Source: Diplonema papillatum
Taxonomy: Eukaryota; Euglenozoa; Diplonemea; Diplonemida; Diplonemidae
DNA: 64,000 nucleotides
Direction: 5' to 3'
Assembly: GCA_030068145.1 (NCBI GenBank)
Contig: JAPJBO010000337.1
Span: forward strand, 124,001-188,000
The position numbers and the translations under genes are program-made. Below are positions 23,001-30,748 of the stretch, piece after piece; position 1 is the first letter of the stretch, and every line of letters starts with the position of its first letter. Below the pieces are notes generated by a model. It saw only the letters and a list, made by a program, of their open reading frames with translations, made no database searches and was not told the DNA's origin.

Positions 23001-25151
23001 GCCGGTGTACTCCGAGAAGAGCCGCGCGATGGCGCGGTTTTCCAGCACTTTGTCGAAGTGGGCAAGCCGCAGGCGGTGCGCCTTCAGCGAATCCACCGCC
23101 GTGTGGATGGCAAGCCGGTGTGCCTCCGTCGTCGTCCCTGGAAGATATTGTGTAGGGTGGCGCGTGTTGTGCACATGACACTGAACGCATGAAAATTCGT
23201 CACCACCGGGGTGTGATTGGAAGGTTCAATACTAAATAACTGGTCGCCAAGAAGCGCACGAGTTTCGGTTTGCTCTTTTAGTTCAGTTTTGTCGTTGACC
23301 GCACTGCCCCAAACCCGAATCTTGGACTTGAATACAAGTTGGCAATAGATCATCATCTGATCGGACATGGTAATGAAACGCGCGTTACGCTCTCGCTATT
23401 TCTTTCTTTTCGGGAAGTCTGCGGGCGTGAGCGTGGGCGTGATTCACGCGCGTACCAAAAAAAGCCCGTTTTTGTACGCGCGTGAATCGCGTGGCAAGAA
23501 ACCCCTACAGTACAGGCTTTCGGTTTCTCGCGACCGTTCGCCTGTGCTCGTAAACGGCGCTACGCATGTCGTCGGTTCAACCTCGTGCAGCGTCTTTCCG
23601 ACGTGCGACGGACATGAGGCGCGCAGACAGCCTCCTACTCTCCTACACAACTTCCTGTGGAAGGGTGTACGCCCGGTACGACGTGCTCAGCGCACCAAAA
23701 CGGCCATTTTTGGATCACGCGCGTGAAAAAACGGAGCTTTTTCGGCTCCGCGCGTCACGTGTACTTTGAGGTGAGTGGGAGGGCGAGCGGGCGGAACACG
23801 CGTTTCACTACCATCGGATCGGAGGGTCCTACCCGGGCGGTTCCGTTTGCTCAGGCGTAGGGAACGTGTCAGCTAGACTTCGGCGGACACTTGCCGGCAT
23901 AGCGGAGAACTCCCCCCCCCCCCCCCTCCCCCACCTTTATACTTTTTGATGGACAGATGACAGCTATCCCGGTGGCGGACATATGGCGGCACGGCAAACC
24001 ATAAAAAAGGCCCGACAGACCCCCCCTCTCCCCATGCCGGACATTGTCCGCCAAAGTCTAACTGACACGTTCCCGTAGCGCGTTGATCGATTTCCCACTT
24101 GGTTTGCTCTTTGTATACGCAAGGATCGTCATTCCGAGCGATCACCAAAAGATGCTGCCTGCGCCTCCACATATGCATTGTAGGCAACAGCCGTGGTCCA
24201 ACGCGAGAACGTGGAGAAGAGCACCCCGCTCGCACACGGGGGCGCCTTCAGAATGCTTGCTTCCCGGAATACATGGAACGAGAGTTGCGCACCTGAAAAT
24301 GTCCTTTCGACCTCTGTGGGGTCGTACGCCCGGAGGATGCACTGCTCCGCTCCGATCGGGTCCGTGATGGCCTTCACGCCGAGCGACTCGAGGCGCACCT
24401 GCGCGCACTCGTACGCCTCCGCGTCGAGGTTGCGGAGGGTGGACCAGCGGTGCTCGCACGACAGCTCGCGCAGCGGCGTGTGCGCCCTGTACAAGAAGAA
24501 GGCCTGGTGCTCCGGCCGAGACAGGACGGACGCGAGCGTCGACAGAAACGCCGGCGGCAGCGGCGACCCGGCCGCGACTCTGCTGCTCCGCGAGCAACGC
24601 CGAAGGTCGGACACGTTCACGCGGAAAGAAGCCGCGCCGTATATGTCGAGAGCAGACGGGCCATCCGCGGGCGTGTCCTTGTCCAGCATGGCGGTGAAGG
24701 CATCGTCCCGCAGACCCATGGCACACTCCGCGCGGCAGACGGCGTCGATGGTCGCCGAATCCAGCACAATTTCGGAGTCGTCCGTTCTCTGTTGCAGCGC
24801 CGGAGAGAGCTCGAGCTGCGCATCCAGCGGCTTGCCGGTGGCTCGCTTGAGGCCGAGGAGGGACAGAAGGACGTATGAGAGCCGCTTGGCGGAGTGGAAC
24901 GCGGTTTTCTTCTCGAGAGCCGACGCTCTGAACTCCCCTCCACGAGGCGACCTTGCTCTGCGCATGACGCCCAGCACGTCCTTCCCCGGGCTGACGGCCC
25001 GGACCATCCGCGCGGCTCTGTCGACGATCTGTTCCTTGTCTTCGAACCGCATTCCGTCGACCTGCCGGGAGACGAAAACTACCACCTCCGAAAGGACCTC
25101 CCATCGCAGTGGGCAGTCATTCGGGTCCTGGACCCTGGTTGCAGGGTCCAT
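11083..25151 (-). CDS. Large protein of unknown function, seven-exon model (1971 aa)
   Basis: Hand-built model: exons 25151-24293, 23137-22858, 22109-21592, 20726-18059, 16886-16178, 14483-14092 and 11572-11083. All are GT-AG and phases agree at each join (1, 2, 1, 2, 0, 2). The first three exons (about 552 residues) look globular but match no family I recognise. Exon 4 has a Pro/Ser/Gly-rich middle flanked by two compact segments, one starting FDPFLVSISFDEES and one with RQICVVFQPF and VDFTTFQRTVAAALGY that suggests a ubiquitin-like or PB1-like fold (weak inference). Exon 5 contains FYKFIVSRERAAKLDMRALL and an eight-proline run. Exon 6 begins VWSKLTWGQRLRHLV, then a Lys/Glu/Arg coiled coil. 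Exon 7 is also helical. Partial extra copies of exons 4 to 7 lie next to the originals. The start could instead be 25238. The 6-7 join is least certain, because exon 7 has its own early ATG. Confidence 0.6.
13160..13318 (+). repeat. Short tandem array with terminal inversion
   Basis: About five units of 21-27 bp of the type CAACTACACCTTGTCCGGCA. The last unit is inverted (GACAAGGTGTAGCTCGGACA), giving a small hairpin next to the retroelement fragment. Confidence 0.85.
13321..13548 (+). mobile_element. Non-LTR retrotransposon fragment, C-terminal zinc motif
   Basis: One plus-strand frame reads LCRRCDEATEETLGHIWWQC, i.e. C-x2-C-x9-H-x4-C, followed by an RAYERIR helix. This is the CCHC-type motif found after the reverse transcriptase of many LINE-like elements. 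No reverse transcriptase domain and no 3' end of the element are present. The fragment splits a copy of the exon 6 duplication unit: left half ends near 13178, right half resumes at 13546. Confidence 0.7.
14484..14575 (-). repeat. Repeat family A at the acceptor of exon 6
   Basis: On the minus strand the copy ends CCGGAATTTCAAGCGAACTC, TAACTTTAAAAAACAG, and exon 6 begins at the next base (14483). The family-typical CTCCGCGCGACCG segment lies farther upstream, then family G begins. Confidence 0.75.
14576..15015 (+). repeat. Dispersed repeat family G, copy 1 (with MITE insertion)
   Basis: Its left part (GAAGTATGGCTAAAGGTAAA, CTCAGGGCCGCCCACGTGAT) and right part (GTTCGTTCCCTCGTAGCTCG, CCGGGAACGGGCACTCC, GAAACTGGGTATGTTACCG) match the two ends of 26470-27285. 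The middle of the 27 kb copy, including its lysine-rich frame, is missing here, and a MITE occupies 14743-14882. Confidence 0.85.
14743..14882. mobile_element. 140-bp foldback MITE with TA target duplication
   Basis: Terminal inverted repeats CCGTATTTCTACAAATGTTG and the reverse complement CAACATTTTAGAAATACGG are flanked by TA on both sides (14741-14742, 14883-14884), as for Tc1/mariner-type elements. An inner inverted pair (AATAAACCTGGCG / CGCCAGGTTTATT) makes nearly the whole element fold back. The family G copy near 27.18 kb has the same flanks with no insertion. Confidence 0.85.
15365..16110 (+). repeat. Direct duplication of about 300 bp in intron 5
   Basis: 15365-15645 and 15790-16110 share TGACCAGGCCCCCACGAAGC, AGCACCCCCCGACCGGT and GATGCTGGCGGTTGGGGGAT in the same order. 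One copy reads CAYCDEVVDQAPTKP on the plus strand, which might be a relic of a LINE zinc motif, but this is weak. Confidence 0.75.
15655..15693 (+). repeat. (AGT)n microsatellite
   Basis: About twelve AGT trinucleotides with one AGA interruption, located between the two halves of the intron 5 duplication. Confidence 0.95.
16887..17779 (-). repeat. Two extra tandem copies of the exon 5 5' end with its acceptor
   Basis: Units of 447 bp (16887-17333 and 17334-17779) each hold about 150 bp of intron 3' end derived from family E and about 290 bp of exon 5 coding sequence (from SILAESADGNPPKPVDFYKF through PEMSSKCTATVEDKG to PPEAAVR). The copies stop at the sequence GCGGTCGCAGGCTGAAGCATGA or equivalent, so reading one gives an early stop. 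Acceptors are CGCCAG for exon 5 and the inner copy and CGTTAG for the outer copy. Confidence 0.85.
20727..20916 (-). repeat. Repeat family A at the acceptor of exon 4
   Basis: On the minus strand the copy carries GTACTTGGCGTCGGTCAC, then TCTCAGGCGAACGTAAACTC, TAAACC and AAACACAG, and exon 4 starts at 20726. The intron 3' end is thus repeat-derived. Confidence 0.75.
20917..21168 (-). pseudogene. Duplicate of the exon 4 5' end within intron 3
   Basis: Nearly repeats 20486-20755, including the acceptor (AAACGCAG) and the coding start (GAGTCGCCGGGGGCGGGCC), with small deletions that shift the frame and end it early. It lies about 420 bp upstream of the real exon in transcription order, so its acceptor competes with the one at 20727. 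Confidence 0.8.
21337..21546 (-). repeat. Repeat family A, copy in intron 3
   Basis: Contains the conserved start GTAGAACGTGAGCGGGCCCA, the GTACTTGGTGTCGGTCG core and the end region TCTCAGGCGAAGCTCAGGAG. The CTCTAAA tail is replaced by AGTAACATTTGG. It begins 46 bases inside the proposed donor at 21591. Confidence 0.7.
22144..22353 (+). CDS. Small plus-strand open frame inside intron 2, unidentified
   Basis: A 69-aa frame from ATG (MDAPDFKKVLHTDSKLSAYF ... ALTEC) has balanced amino-acid use unlike a shadow frame, but no recognised domain. It lies antisense within intron 2 of the seven-exon gene and may be an exon remnant. Confidence 0.25.
   Translation: MDAPDFKKVLHTDSKLSAYFAAVKNPLGGMHTAEFSHSEAGSHRPVSCDAFQFQLSLANRQGEAALTEC
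22690..22830 (+). repeat. Dispersed repeat family H, copy in intron 2 and exon 2 flank
   Basis: Shares GTGCCGGTTGGTCAT, AGGAATTCT and the GGGCAACTCGCAGATTGTTGGTAAT region with 42200-42350 (GTGCCGGTTGATCG, AGGAATTCTGATCAACC, GGGCAACCCGCAAGATTGTTAGTAAT) and partly with 29757-29885. Confidence 0.65.
23441..23487. repeat. Perfect-stem hairpin in intron 1
   Basis: GATTCACGCGCGTAC pairs perfectly with GTACGCGCGTGAATC; the stem extends by five A-T pairs across one bulged C, leaving a loop of about six bases. Confidence 0.85.
23861..24073. mobile_element. 213-bp MITE with 5-bp target duplication
   Basis: Left terminus GGAACGTGTCAGCTAGACTT and the right terminus read on the other strand (GGAACGTGTCAGTTAGACTT) are near-identical and remain similar for about 40 bp (GGCGGACA, CCGGCAT). 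CGTAG flanks both ends (23856-23860 and 24074-24078). The interior is short and non-coding with a C-run at about 23912-23926. It sits in intron 1 of the seven-exon gene. Confidence 0.88.
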
Positions 25152-26469
25152 GGCGGATGACCCCCGCTGTGTTCCCTCCGAAGGTGTGCGTGCGAACCTC
25201 AACGATGACGGCAAGTAGCCCCCCCTGGTCCGATTCAACCTGATGCAAGCAGGTCCGCCTGGTGTTACGACACGAGCCGCGGATCAGCTATTCGGTGGCG
25301 AAAGCCTCGTTCCGACCAGGTCGGGCGACAGAAGGCAAGGCCCCTGAGAGACGGGTGCCACGCTGTATCGCTTCGCTAGACCAATGCTGACACTCTGTTT
25401 CTAACGGTTGGGCTGAACGATACTCCGGTGGAGATCGGCACGAGACCAAGGTGCGATGAGAGGTACCACTTCACTCGATCGTCGCTGTTCACCTGACGTC
25501 GATACGCTGTCCCCACCCTTCGACAGATGAGTACTCCGCTCCAATCCGTTCCCGAGGCTTCCGAATCCGACTCAGTTGATCATCCTTTGTTGCCCGCTGT
25601 GGCGTGCAGCAAGCCGAGACAAGGTTTTCCTATGAGGTGCCCCCCCGCAAAGCCACCACCCCTGCCTTCCCCCTTGCTGGTGGGTGCTTGACGTGCAGGT
25701 GCCACAAAGAACACTCGGATGCTGACTGAACAGCAGATTGCCGCTATGACAGGGTAAATGCGCCACGGAAGTCGTCAAGAGTTTGGGTTGGAAAGCAAAG
25801 AATCTGTGGCGATCTGCATCGCCGGTGGCGCGGTTATCTCTTCCCACGTGATGTGTCATGATTTCGCCCCTTCAGCTCGTCTTGGTCGTCGCGCTCAGGC
25901 GCGCGCTTGGTGCCTCGCTTCTCCTTCGACTGCTCGTCCAGGTTCATCGGTTGCGCGTCGATTTCTGCTTCTTCGCGGCGCTTGGGCGATGGCCGCGCTT
26001 CGATGGGCGCTCCTCGACGCCGTTTTGTTGTCGGCTCCGACGCACACCTGAGGGGCAACAGCCCCTGGATCGATGCGAGCTGATTGCCGGATGCCCCCAG
26101 GTTGCGCGCAATCGGGGGGTTTGAAACATGATGATTGATATCAAAAGCCCGCACCCACGCGGCGTGGACTGTGGCTAGTCTTTGTAAGGGCTGCCTTGAT
26201 GTTACTTTGATCAAACTCACACTAAGCTGAAACCCTGGAAGACGATCACCACGAACCTGCGAGCGGGGAGGGTGTTGCATCGATGTGAGCAATGAGGGCC
26301 TGTCGAGATAGTTAACGCCGAGGTGGGAGGCTGTTGGAAACTTCAGCAAACTTGCCCCACGAGTGGCATCGATGGTTTTGACCAAGGTGGGGCTTCCCGC
26401 GCAACGCAGCATTTTCCGGAGCCTCCAGCACCGCTGCCCCCAGCGACGTGCGTGTAGCCTTGCCGAAGA
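25152..26469. other. Gene-poor spacer upstream of the seven-exon gene
   Basis: No supported gene. It holds a family F repeat at 26130-26240. Open frames such as the minus one at 25834-26577 cross the repeat and show no domain. The 25230-25560 stretch is GC-balanced and structured-looking; I compared it with LSU rRNA and could not make a convincing match. Confidence 0.45.
26130..26240 (-). repeat. Dispersed repeat family F, copy 1
   Basis: Its reverse complement (AAAGTAACATCAAGGCAGCC, CTTACAAAGACTAGCCACAG, CGCCGCGTGGGTGCGGG) matches 45480-45620, where it lies in the plus orientation. One of the few families seen in both orientations. Confidence 0.8.
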
Positions 26470-27285
26470 GAGTTGAAGTATGGCTAAAGATAAAGTGGTG
26501 TCACCTGAGGGGGTAATCTCAGGGCCGCCCACGTGATAAGCCGTTAAGCATTGAGTTCTTTTAAGTACATGAAGCAAACGTTAAGCAGTGTGAACTTGAA
26601 ATGCAGGTACCACAGGGGTTAGCTTGCATTTGTCATAGGCTAGGGCTATTTGAATACGTCGTCCGAGGACGATCTCAAAGCGGGCGAGGACGGTGATAAT
26701 AGGCTGGTGATATCCAGCTCCATTCTTCGTTTGTTGCGCTTTCGCGCCGGCTGTCCTGCCGAAGCAGTCGCTCGAGGGGGCGATCCTGACATGGATGAGG
26801 ATGAAGTCGAGGTGGCAGGGCTGGTGATATCCAGCTTCATTCTCGAAATGTTGCGCTTTCGCGCCGCGTGCTGTTTCCGGGTTTTCCCGCCGGGTCATTC
26901 GGTGGTGTCGGGAGTCGGGCTCTTTTCTGCCCCTTTCTTGGTGGTGCCGCTCGGGCCGGCTCGGTCAGAGCGTGCTTTTTCGCCATCTTGGCCGCCTTTG
27001 GGGACGCTTGACGCGTCCTCTTCATGCGCGGTGGTGTCGTCGGCTTCTGTCGGCCCTTCTTCCGCGGCGTTGTTGGCTTCGGCTTAGCGGGGGCTGGCTT
27101 CGGGGGCGCTGGCACGTGGTGGCCCTTTTTGCAGCAGGCTGACATAAGCAGCGGCTGCGGCTTATCCCGTGACACCTTTTATATGTACATTATTGAAAGA
27201 GTAGCGTTGGCACTCTTACAGGTTCGTTCCCTCGTAGCTCGCCGGGAACGGGCACTCCCGTGAAACTGGGTATGTTACCGTTTCA
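26470..27285 (+). repeat. Dispersed repeat family G, copy 2 (long form)
   Basis: Ends match 14576-15015; the 600-bp middle is unique to this copy and carries a lysine/proline-rich minus-strand frame. At about 27175-27185 the sequence CACCTTTTATATG corresponds to the site occupied by the MITE in copy 1. Confidence 0.8.
26837..27145 (-). CDS. Lysine/proline-rich basic protein, histone H1-like composition
   Basis: A 102-aa frame from ATG 27145 begins MSACCKKGHHVPAPPKPAPA and continues with KPKPTTPRKKGRQKPTTPP and AKMAKKHALTEP, resembling linker-histone tails in composition only. At its 3' end a second frame (26646 to about 26895) continues with two copies of an ARKRN...LDITS motif (RMKLDITS, RMELDITS), so the original frame seems to have been broken by a small indel. 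The ATG lies in the shared right end of family G. Function unknown; could be a cellular gene captured between repeats or an element-encoded protein. Confidence 0.35.
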   Translation of the reverse strand: MSACCKKGHHVPAPPKPAPAKPKPTTPRKKGRQKPTTPPRMKRTRQASPKAAKMAKKHALTEPARAAPPRKGQKRARLPTPPNDPAGKPGNSTRRESATFRE

Positions 27286-29512
27286 GGTTTGGATTTTGGG
27301 AGCATTGCCTCATGTGAATTCTGAGAAACAAGGGAAAGGGAAATGGATGGGCGGGGTGAGAGAAAACTTGGAACCTAGACCAGGGAGTGGGGGGGGCAGA
27401 AAAAACGAGAGCGCAAAAAAGGAAGAAGACAACGAAGGAAAGCGAAGGGCACGCTTTTTTCATGAGCCAACTCCGGTGTGCGCGCGATCAGCCGGCTTGC
27501 CGGCTGATTAAACTTTGAGCCTTTTTTTACCGGCAGACTCGCACGAAATCAGCCGATTTTCGACAGTGGAAGCTTTGGCTATGCGCCCATGGGGCGGAAT
27601 CAGCTTGATGCAAAACTACAAGGCTCGACAACGTTCGGTCGAGCAGGGGGTGAGTTGGCTCATTTTCGTTGAAAAGAGCTCCCCCCTTCCTTTTTAAAAA
27701 AAAGCTTTTCGTTCCTTCCTTTTTCTCGGTGATCTCTGTGATTTGCGGAGGTCGGGGCAATCGTTTTTTCGAAGTCACAACGGGATAGAACGGAGTTTCA
27801 TTTGGCAAGAGGCGGGGGAAAAGAATACCGAAGGCAATCCAATGTGGCCTCCACGGTCCGGGATGCGGCCGTGTCCGCCTTACAGTCCGCGTGTCTGGCA
27901 TACACGGTGTCTGGCATACACGGTGAGCTCCAGCAACTTTTGCTCGAGTGAAACCATCTAGACATGCGCTTTCTTGCGCTATTTTCTTGTCTTAACACGA
28001 CAAGTGGACGACGTTTTCATACCACAGACACGCGGGTTGCTCGGAAATTCTCTCCTCTCCGCACCCTGCCACACGTGCACATGTTCGTTTTCTTGCAGGA
28101 TCCTCTGGTTTCTCGGGACGTCATGCCCAAATGGCGCCTTGCAGCACTTTTAGGGAGGGGTGACGCGACGCGGCAAAAACTTGCTTTCGGCCATATGTTG
28201 ACTTGACTCGTCGATGGGCGGTACTACTAGTCTCTTAGATTTCGAACGGGCGTGAGTGACCGTCAGTGCTTCTGGACGCCTTCACCGGGAGTATCGGAAG
28301 CTGTTTGGCACGCCATAAGCAGCTTGATACAGTTAGAGGCAAGGAAACTTCCAATTCGCTTTTTCTCACGAAAAAGGAGGGGTCAGTGCGTGGCTCAATG
28401 GATTCGTTCCTAGCCAGGCAACGCTAACCTGCGGGAAATGGCATCACTTTCTCGGAAGAACAAAAAAAGAAAGGCGAGAAGAAAAGATGGGGGGGAAGCG
28501 GGGAAGGGGGCAGTTTTAACGTTGGCTTCCGGTTGACTGCCTCTCGTAAGAAGAGCTGCGGGGTTCTTTCTTTTATTTTGCCTGTGGTCCGAGGAGACGC
28601 CGGGTCGCAAGAATAAGAGAAAAAGCTGCTCGCGGTCGTATCCGAGTGGTGAAACGAGAGGCCCACACACATGGAATGCAGCATGCAGTTTGATCGCCAG
28701 TGGAGTCCTGATGCAATCCGATCGATTCGGACGCACTGCTGTGTACCAGTTGTTGCAATGGTGCTCTCTCTCAGCACAACACACAGAGTGCAGCGGCGGC
28801 CACTCGGCGTGCAAGAATAGTTGAGTACGGCTCTTGACAAAACAGATCAAAAAAGATGGCGTGCAATGTTTATTAGGGGCATTCGTCGCTTTTTTGCTCG
28901 ATAGGGGGTCGGTTCTGCGTTAGGTTATGTTGAGTGCTCCGACTCCCGCAATCGTGGGTAGCACGAACGCAAGAGGTCTAGTCAACTATTCCGTGCAGAA
29001 AGAGCATACTTTCATGAAAAGAAACGGAAGAAACCGGCTGTTCACCCTGCCACAGGGGCGTGTGCACAAACATGTGCAAAGCTGCTGTTAGGAAGGGTGG
29101 GTACGTTTTTGTGTTACCGTCGATCCCGAAGGACGATCAGTTTGGTGTCTTGCGACGATTTCTGGCGGCCAGCTCGAGTGTTTATTTATGTGTTTTCGAC
29201 GATCCCGCATGGGCGTACAGATTGGGTGCCTTTCGACGTGTTTTTTTTTTTTTTTCGCAAAAGCAGATGCTTGCTCGAAAACAACATCAACCGCGACTCG
29301 GCGCGCAGAAGAGCGAGCATTAGCAAGTCTGCGATGCTCTTAAATGCCCTAGGCTGTCCAATAACTACACCGACAATTTTTGAGAGCCTTCAGGCTACTA
29401 GAAGGAAGGGTTGGAAAATATGTTAAAAGTTGTGTCGAGGGATCGATAGTTGCAAGTCCATCTCCTGCGGGTATGTGGCAGTGCGAAGCCATGCAGAGGG
29501 GGGTAGCTGCAG
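27286..29512. other. Gene-poor spacer
   Basis: No gene recognised on either strand. Near 28880-29030 it contains a short repeat (CCGCAATCGTGGGTAGCACG then AAGAGGTCTAGTCAAC) matching 5980-6060 in epsin intron 1. Near 29100-29245 are fragments of family E (GACGATCCCGCATGGGCG). Confidence 0.45.
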
Positions 29513-29770
29513 TTCCGGAAGTATTTCTACCGCAGTATTGATGGCTGCGAAGCCCATGTGAACGAAGTGTCACTACAGAAAGCCAACGAACCTCTCCCGA
29601 CATATGAGGGACCCCCACAGCACATTATCCTGGCCTGCCATGGCAATGTCATTCGATACTTCGTAATGCGTGCGGCAGCATGCTTAGGCGAAACACTGCC
29701 TCTCAAGCGAGCACCAAGCCTTTTCTCCGACAAAAATGAGATACTTAGGCGCTTTGTGCGTGCCGGTTGA
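29513..29770 (+). pseudogene. PGAM5-like histidine-phosphatase exon, partial
   Basis: Plus-strand frame following an acceptor-like GTAGCTGCAG: FRKYFYRSID, then HIILACHGNVIRYFVMRAAA. The HGNVIRYFV segment corresponds to the second catalytic-histidine motif of PGAM5-type phosphatases of the phosphoglycerate mutase superfamily. The first RHG motif is not visible upstream. The frame runs on into family H repeat sequence and stops at 29770. This is therefore either one exon of a plus-strand gene whose other exons I could not find or a gene fragment. It is opposite in strand to every other convincing gene. Confidence 0.55.
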
Positions 29771-29885
29771 TCATTTCCAGGTTCCTAGTATTCGCCTTGC
29801 GTCTTTTTCAGGTTACGAATTCTGATCAACCACTAAACCACGCAGCCTTCGTCTTTTCCGCCTGCACAATACATTGCGGTTTTTG
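29757..29885 (+). repeat. Dispersed repeat family H, copy 2
   Basis: Begins GTGCCGGTTGATCATTTCC and contains ACGAATTCTGATCAACCAC and GCCTGCACAATACATTG, as at 42200-42330. GGTTGATC and GATCAACC are inverted relative to each other, giving short terminal inverted repeats. Confidence 0.7.
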
Positions 29886-30030
29886 TTGAGCGCTTACGCC
29901 CGCCACTGAACCCAGACTCACCGGTGTTTCGTGTGGGCTACAGCACATTTACCTCCTTTGATCTTTGCAGCAGGCAGCCTCCTCAAGTATTTCCTACAAA
30001 GCGGGTGCTTATACAAAAAAAAAAAGGAAG
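29880..30030 (+). repeat. Dispersed repeat family C, copy 2
   Basis: Near-identical order of blocks to 5770-5925, ending in a long A-run (about 30016-30026). Confidence 0.8.
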
Positions 30031-30234
30031 TCCGACGCCTCCGTGATTTTTGATGCATTTAGGGGGGCTGGCCGCCCTTTTTTTATTCTTGTTTTTTTTT
30101 TTTTTTTTCACCGCAGGTGTCGTGCGCACCTCGTTCTTCGTCTCGTGAACGCAGGGGGAAAATCTTAGTTAGGGGGAGAGAGCAGGGATGACCGCATGTC
30201 GCTGACCTTTCTAGATCCGGAGAAGGGGGAAGTT

Positions 30235-30345
30235 GCAAGAACGTGCTTAGAAGGGATGTGTGCTCAACGCCGCACTGGTCCCGTCTGCGCCGTGTTTCGG
30301 TCCTTTAAGCCACGGACACATAAGGCGGACCATCATCAGTGCGGA
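30235..30345 (+). repeat. Dispersed repeat family D, copy 2
   Basis: Contains GTGTGCTCAACGCCGCACTG, CCGTGTTTCGGTCC and ACACATAAGGCGGACCATCA, matching 1570-1720 and 39214-39355. Confidence 0.75.
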
Positions 30346-30419
30346 GAATGGCGGGGGCGGTGGGGGTCTTCCCCGTGGGAACTGACAGAGGATGCCTCCT
30401 CGGCTCTCCTCGATAATTT

Positions 30420-30625
30420 TTTTCAGAGTGAAAGTTCGCTTGAAACTCCGGAGTCTTTAAAAAGACTCCGGGTGGACCTTCGTCAATACGGGAAGATATC
30501 CTCTGTGCTCTGAGTATCAAGATGATCAGTGGTGGTTACACGAGGTAAGAGAATCGGTGGGACCTTCGTTGTTGGTCATTAGTGGTTTCGGCCATCATCC
30601 ACATACCTTACTCGCGGTAGGCCCT
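30420..30625 (-). repeat. Repeat family A, variant copy near the IDH 3' end
   Basis: About 200 bp matching 9729-9925. It lies about 120 bp downstream of the IDH stop codon in the transcription direction. Confidence 0.8.
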
Positions 30626-30748
30626 CCTCAGTATGGTGCCGTAGTAGGTGGCTGTCTGTCTTCTTGGTATCGTATGACCGTCTCTTTTCTAGCGTTATTT
30701 GTGTATTTTCGTGGCAAAAGCGTGGGGAGGGCGGTTGTGGGAGAACGA

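Noticed and set aside
25230..25565. Possible divergent LSU rRNA domain IV/V fragment on the minus strand
   Set aside because: Only loose resemblance; the strongly conserved blocks of that domain are missing.
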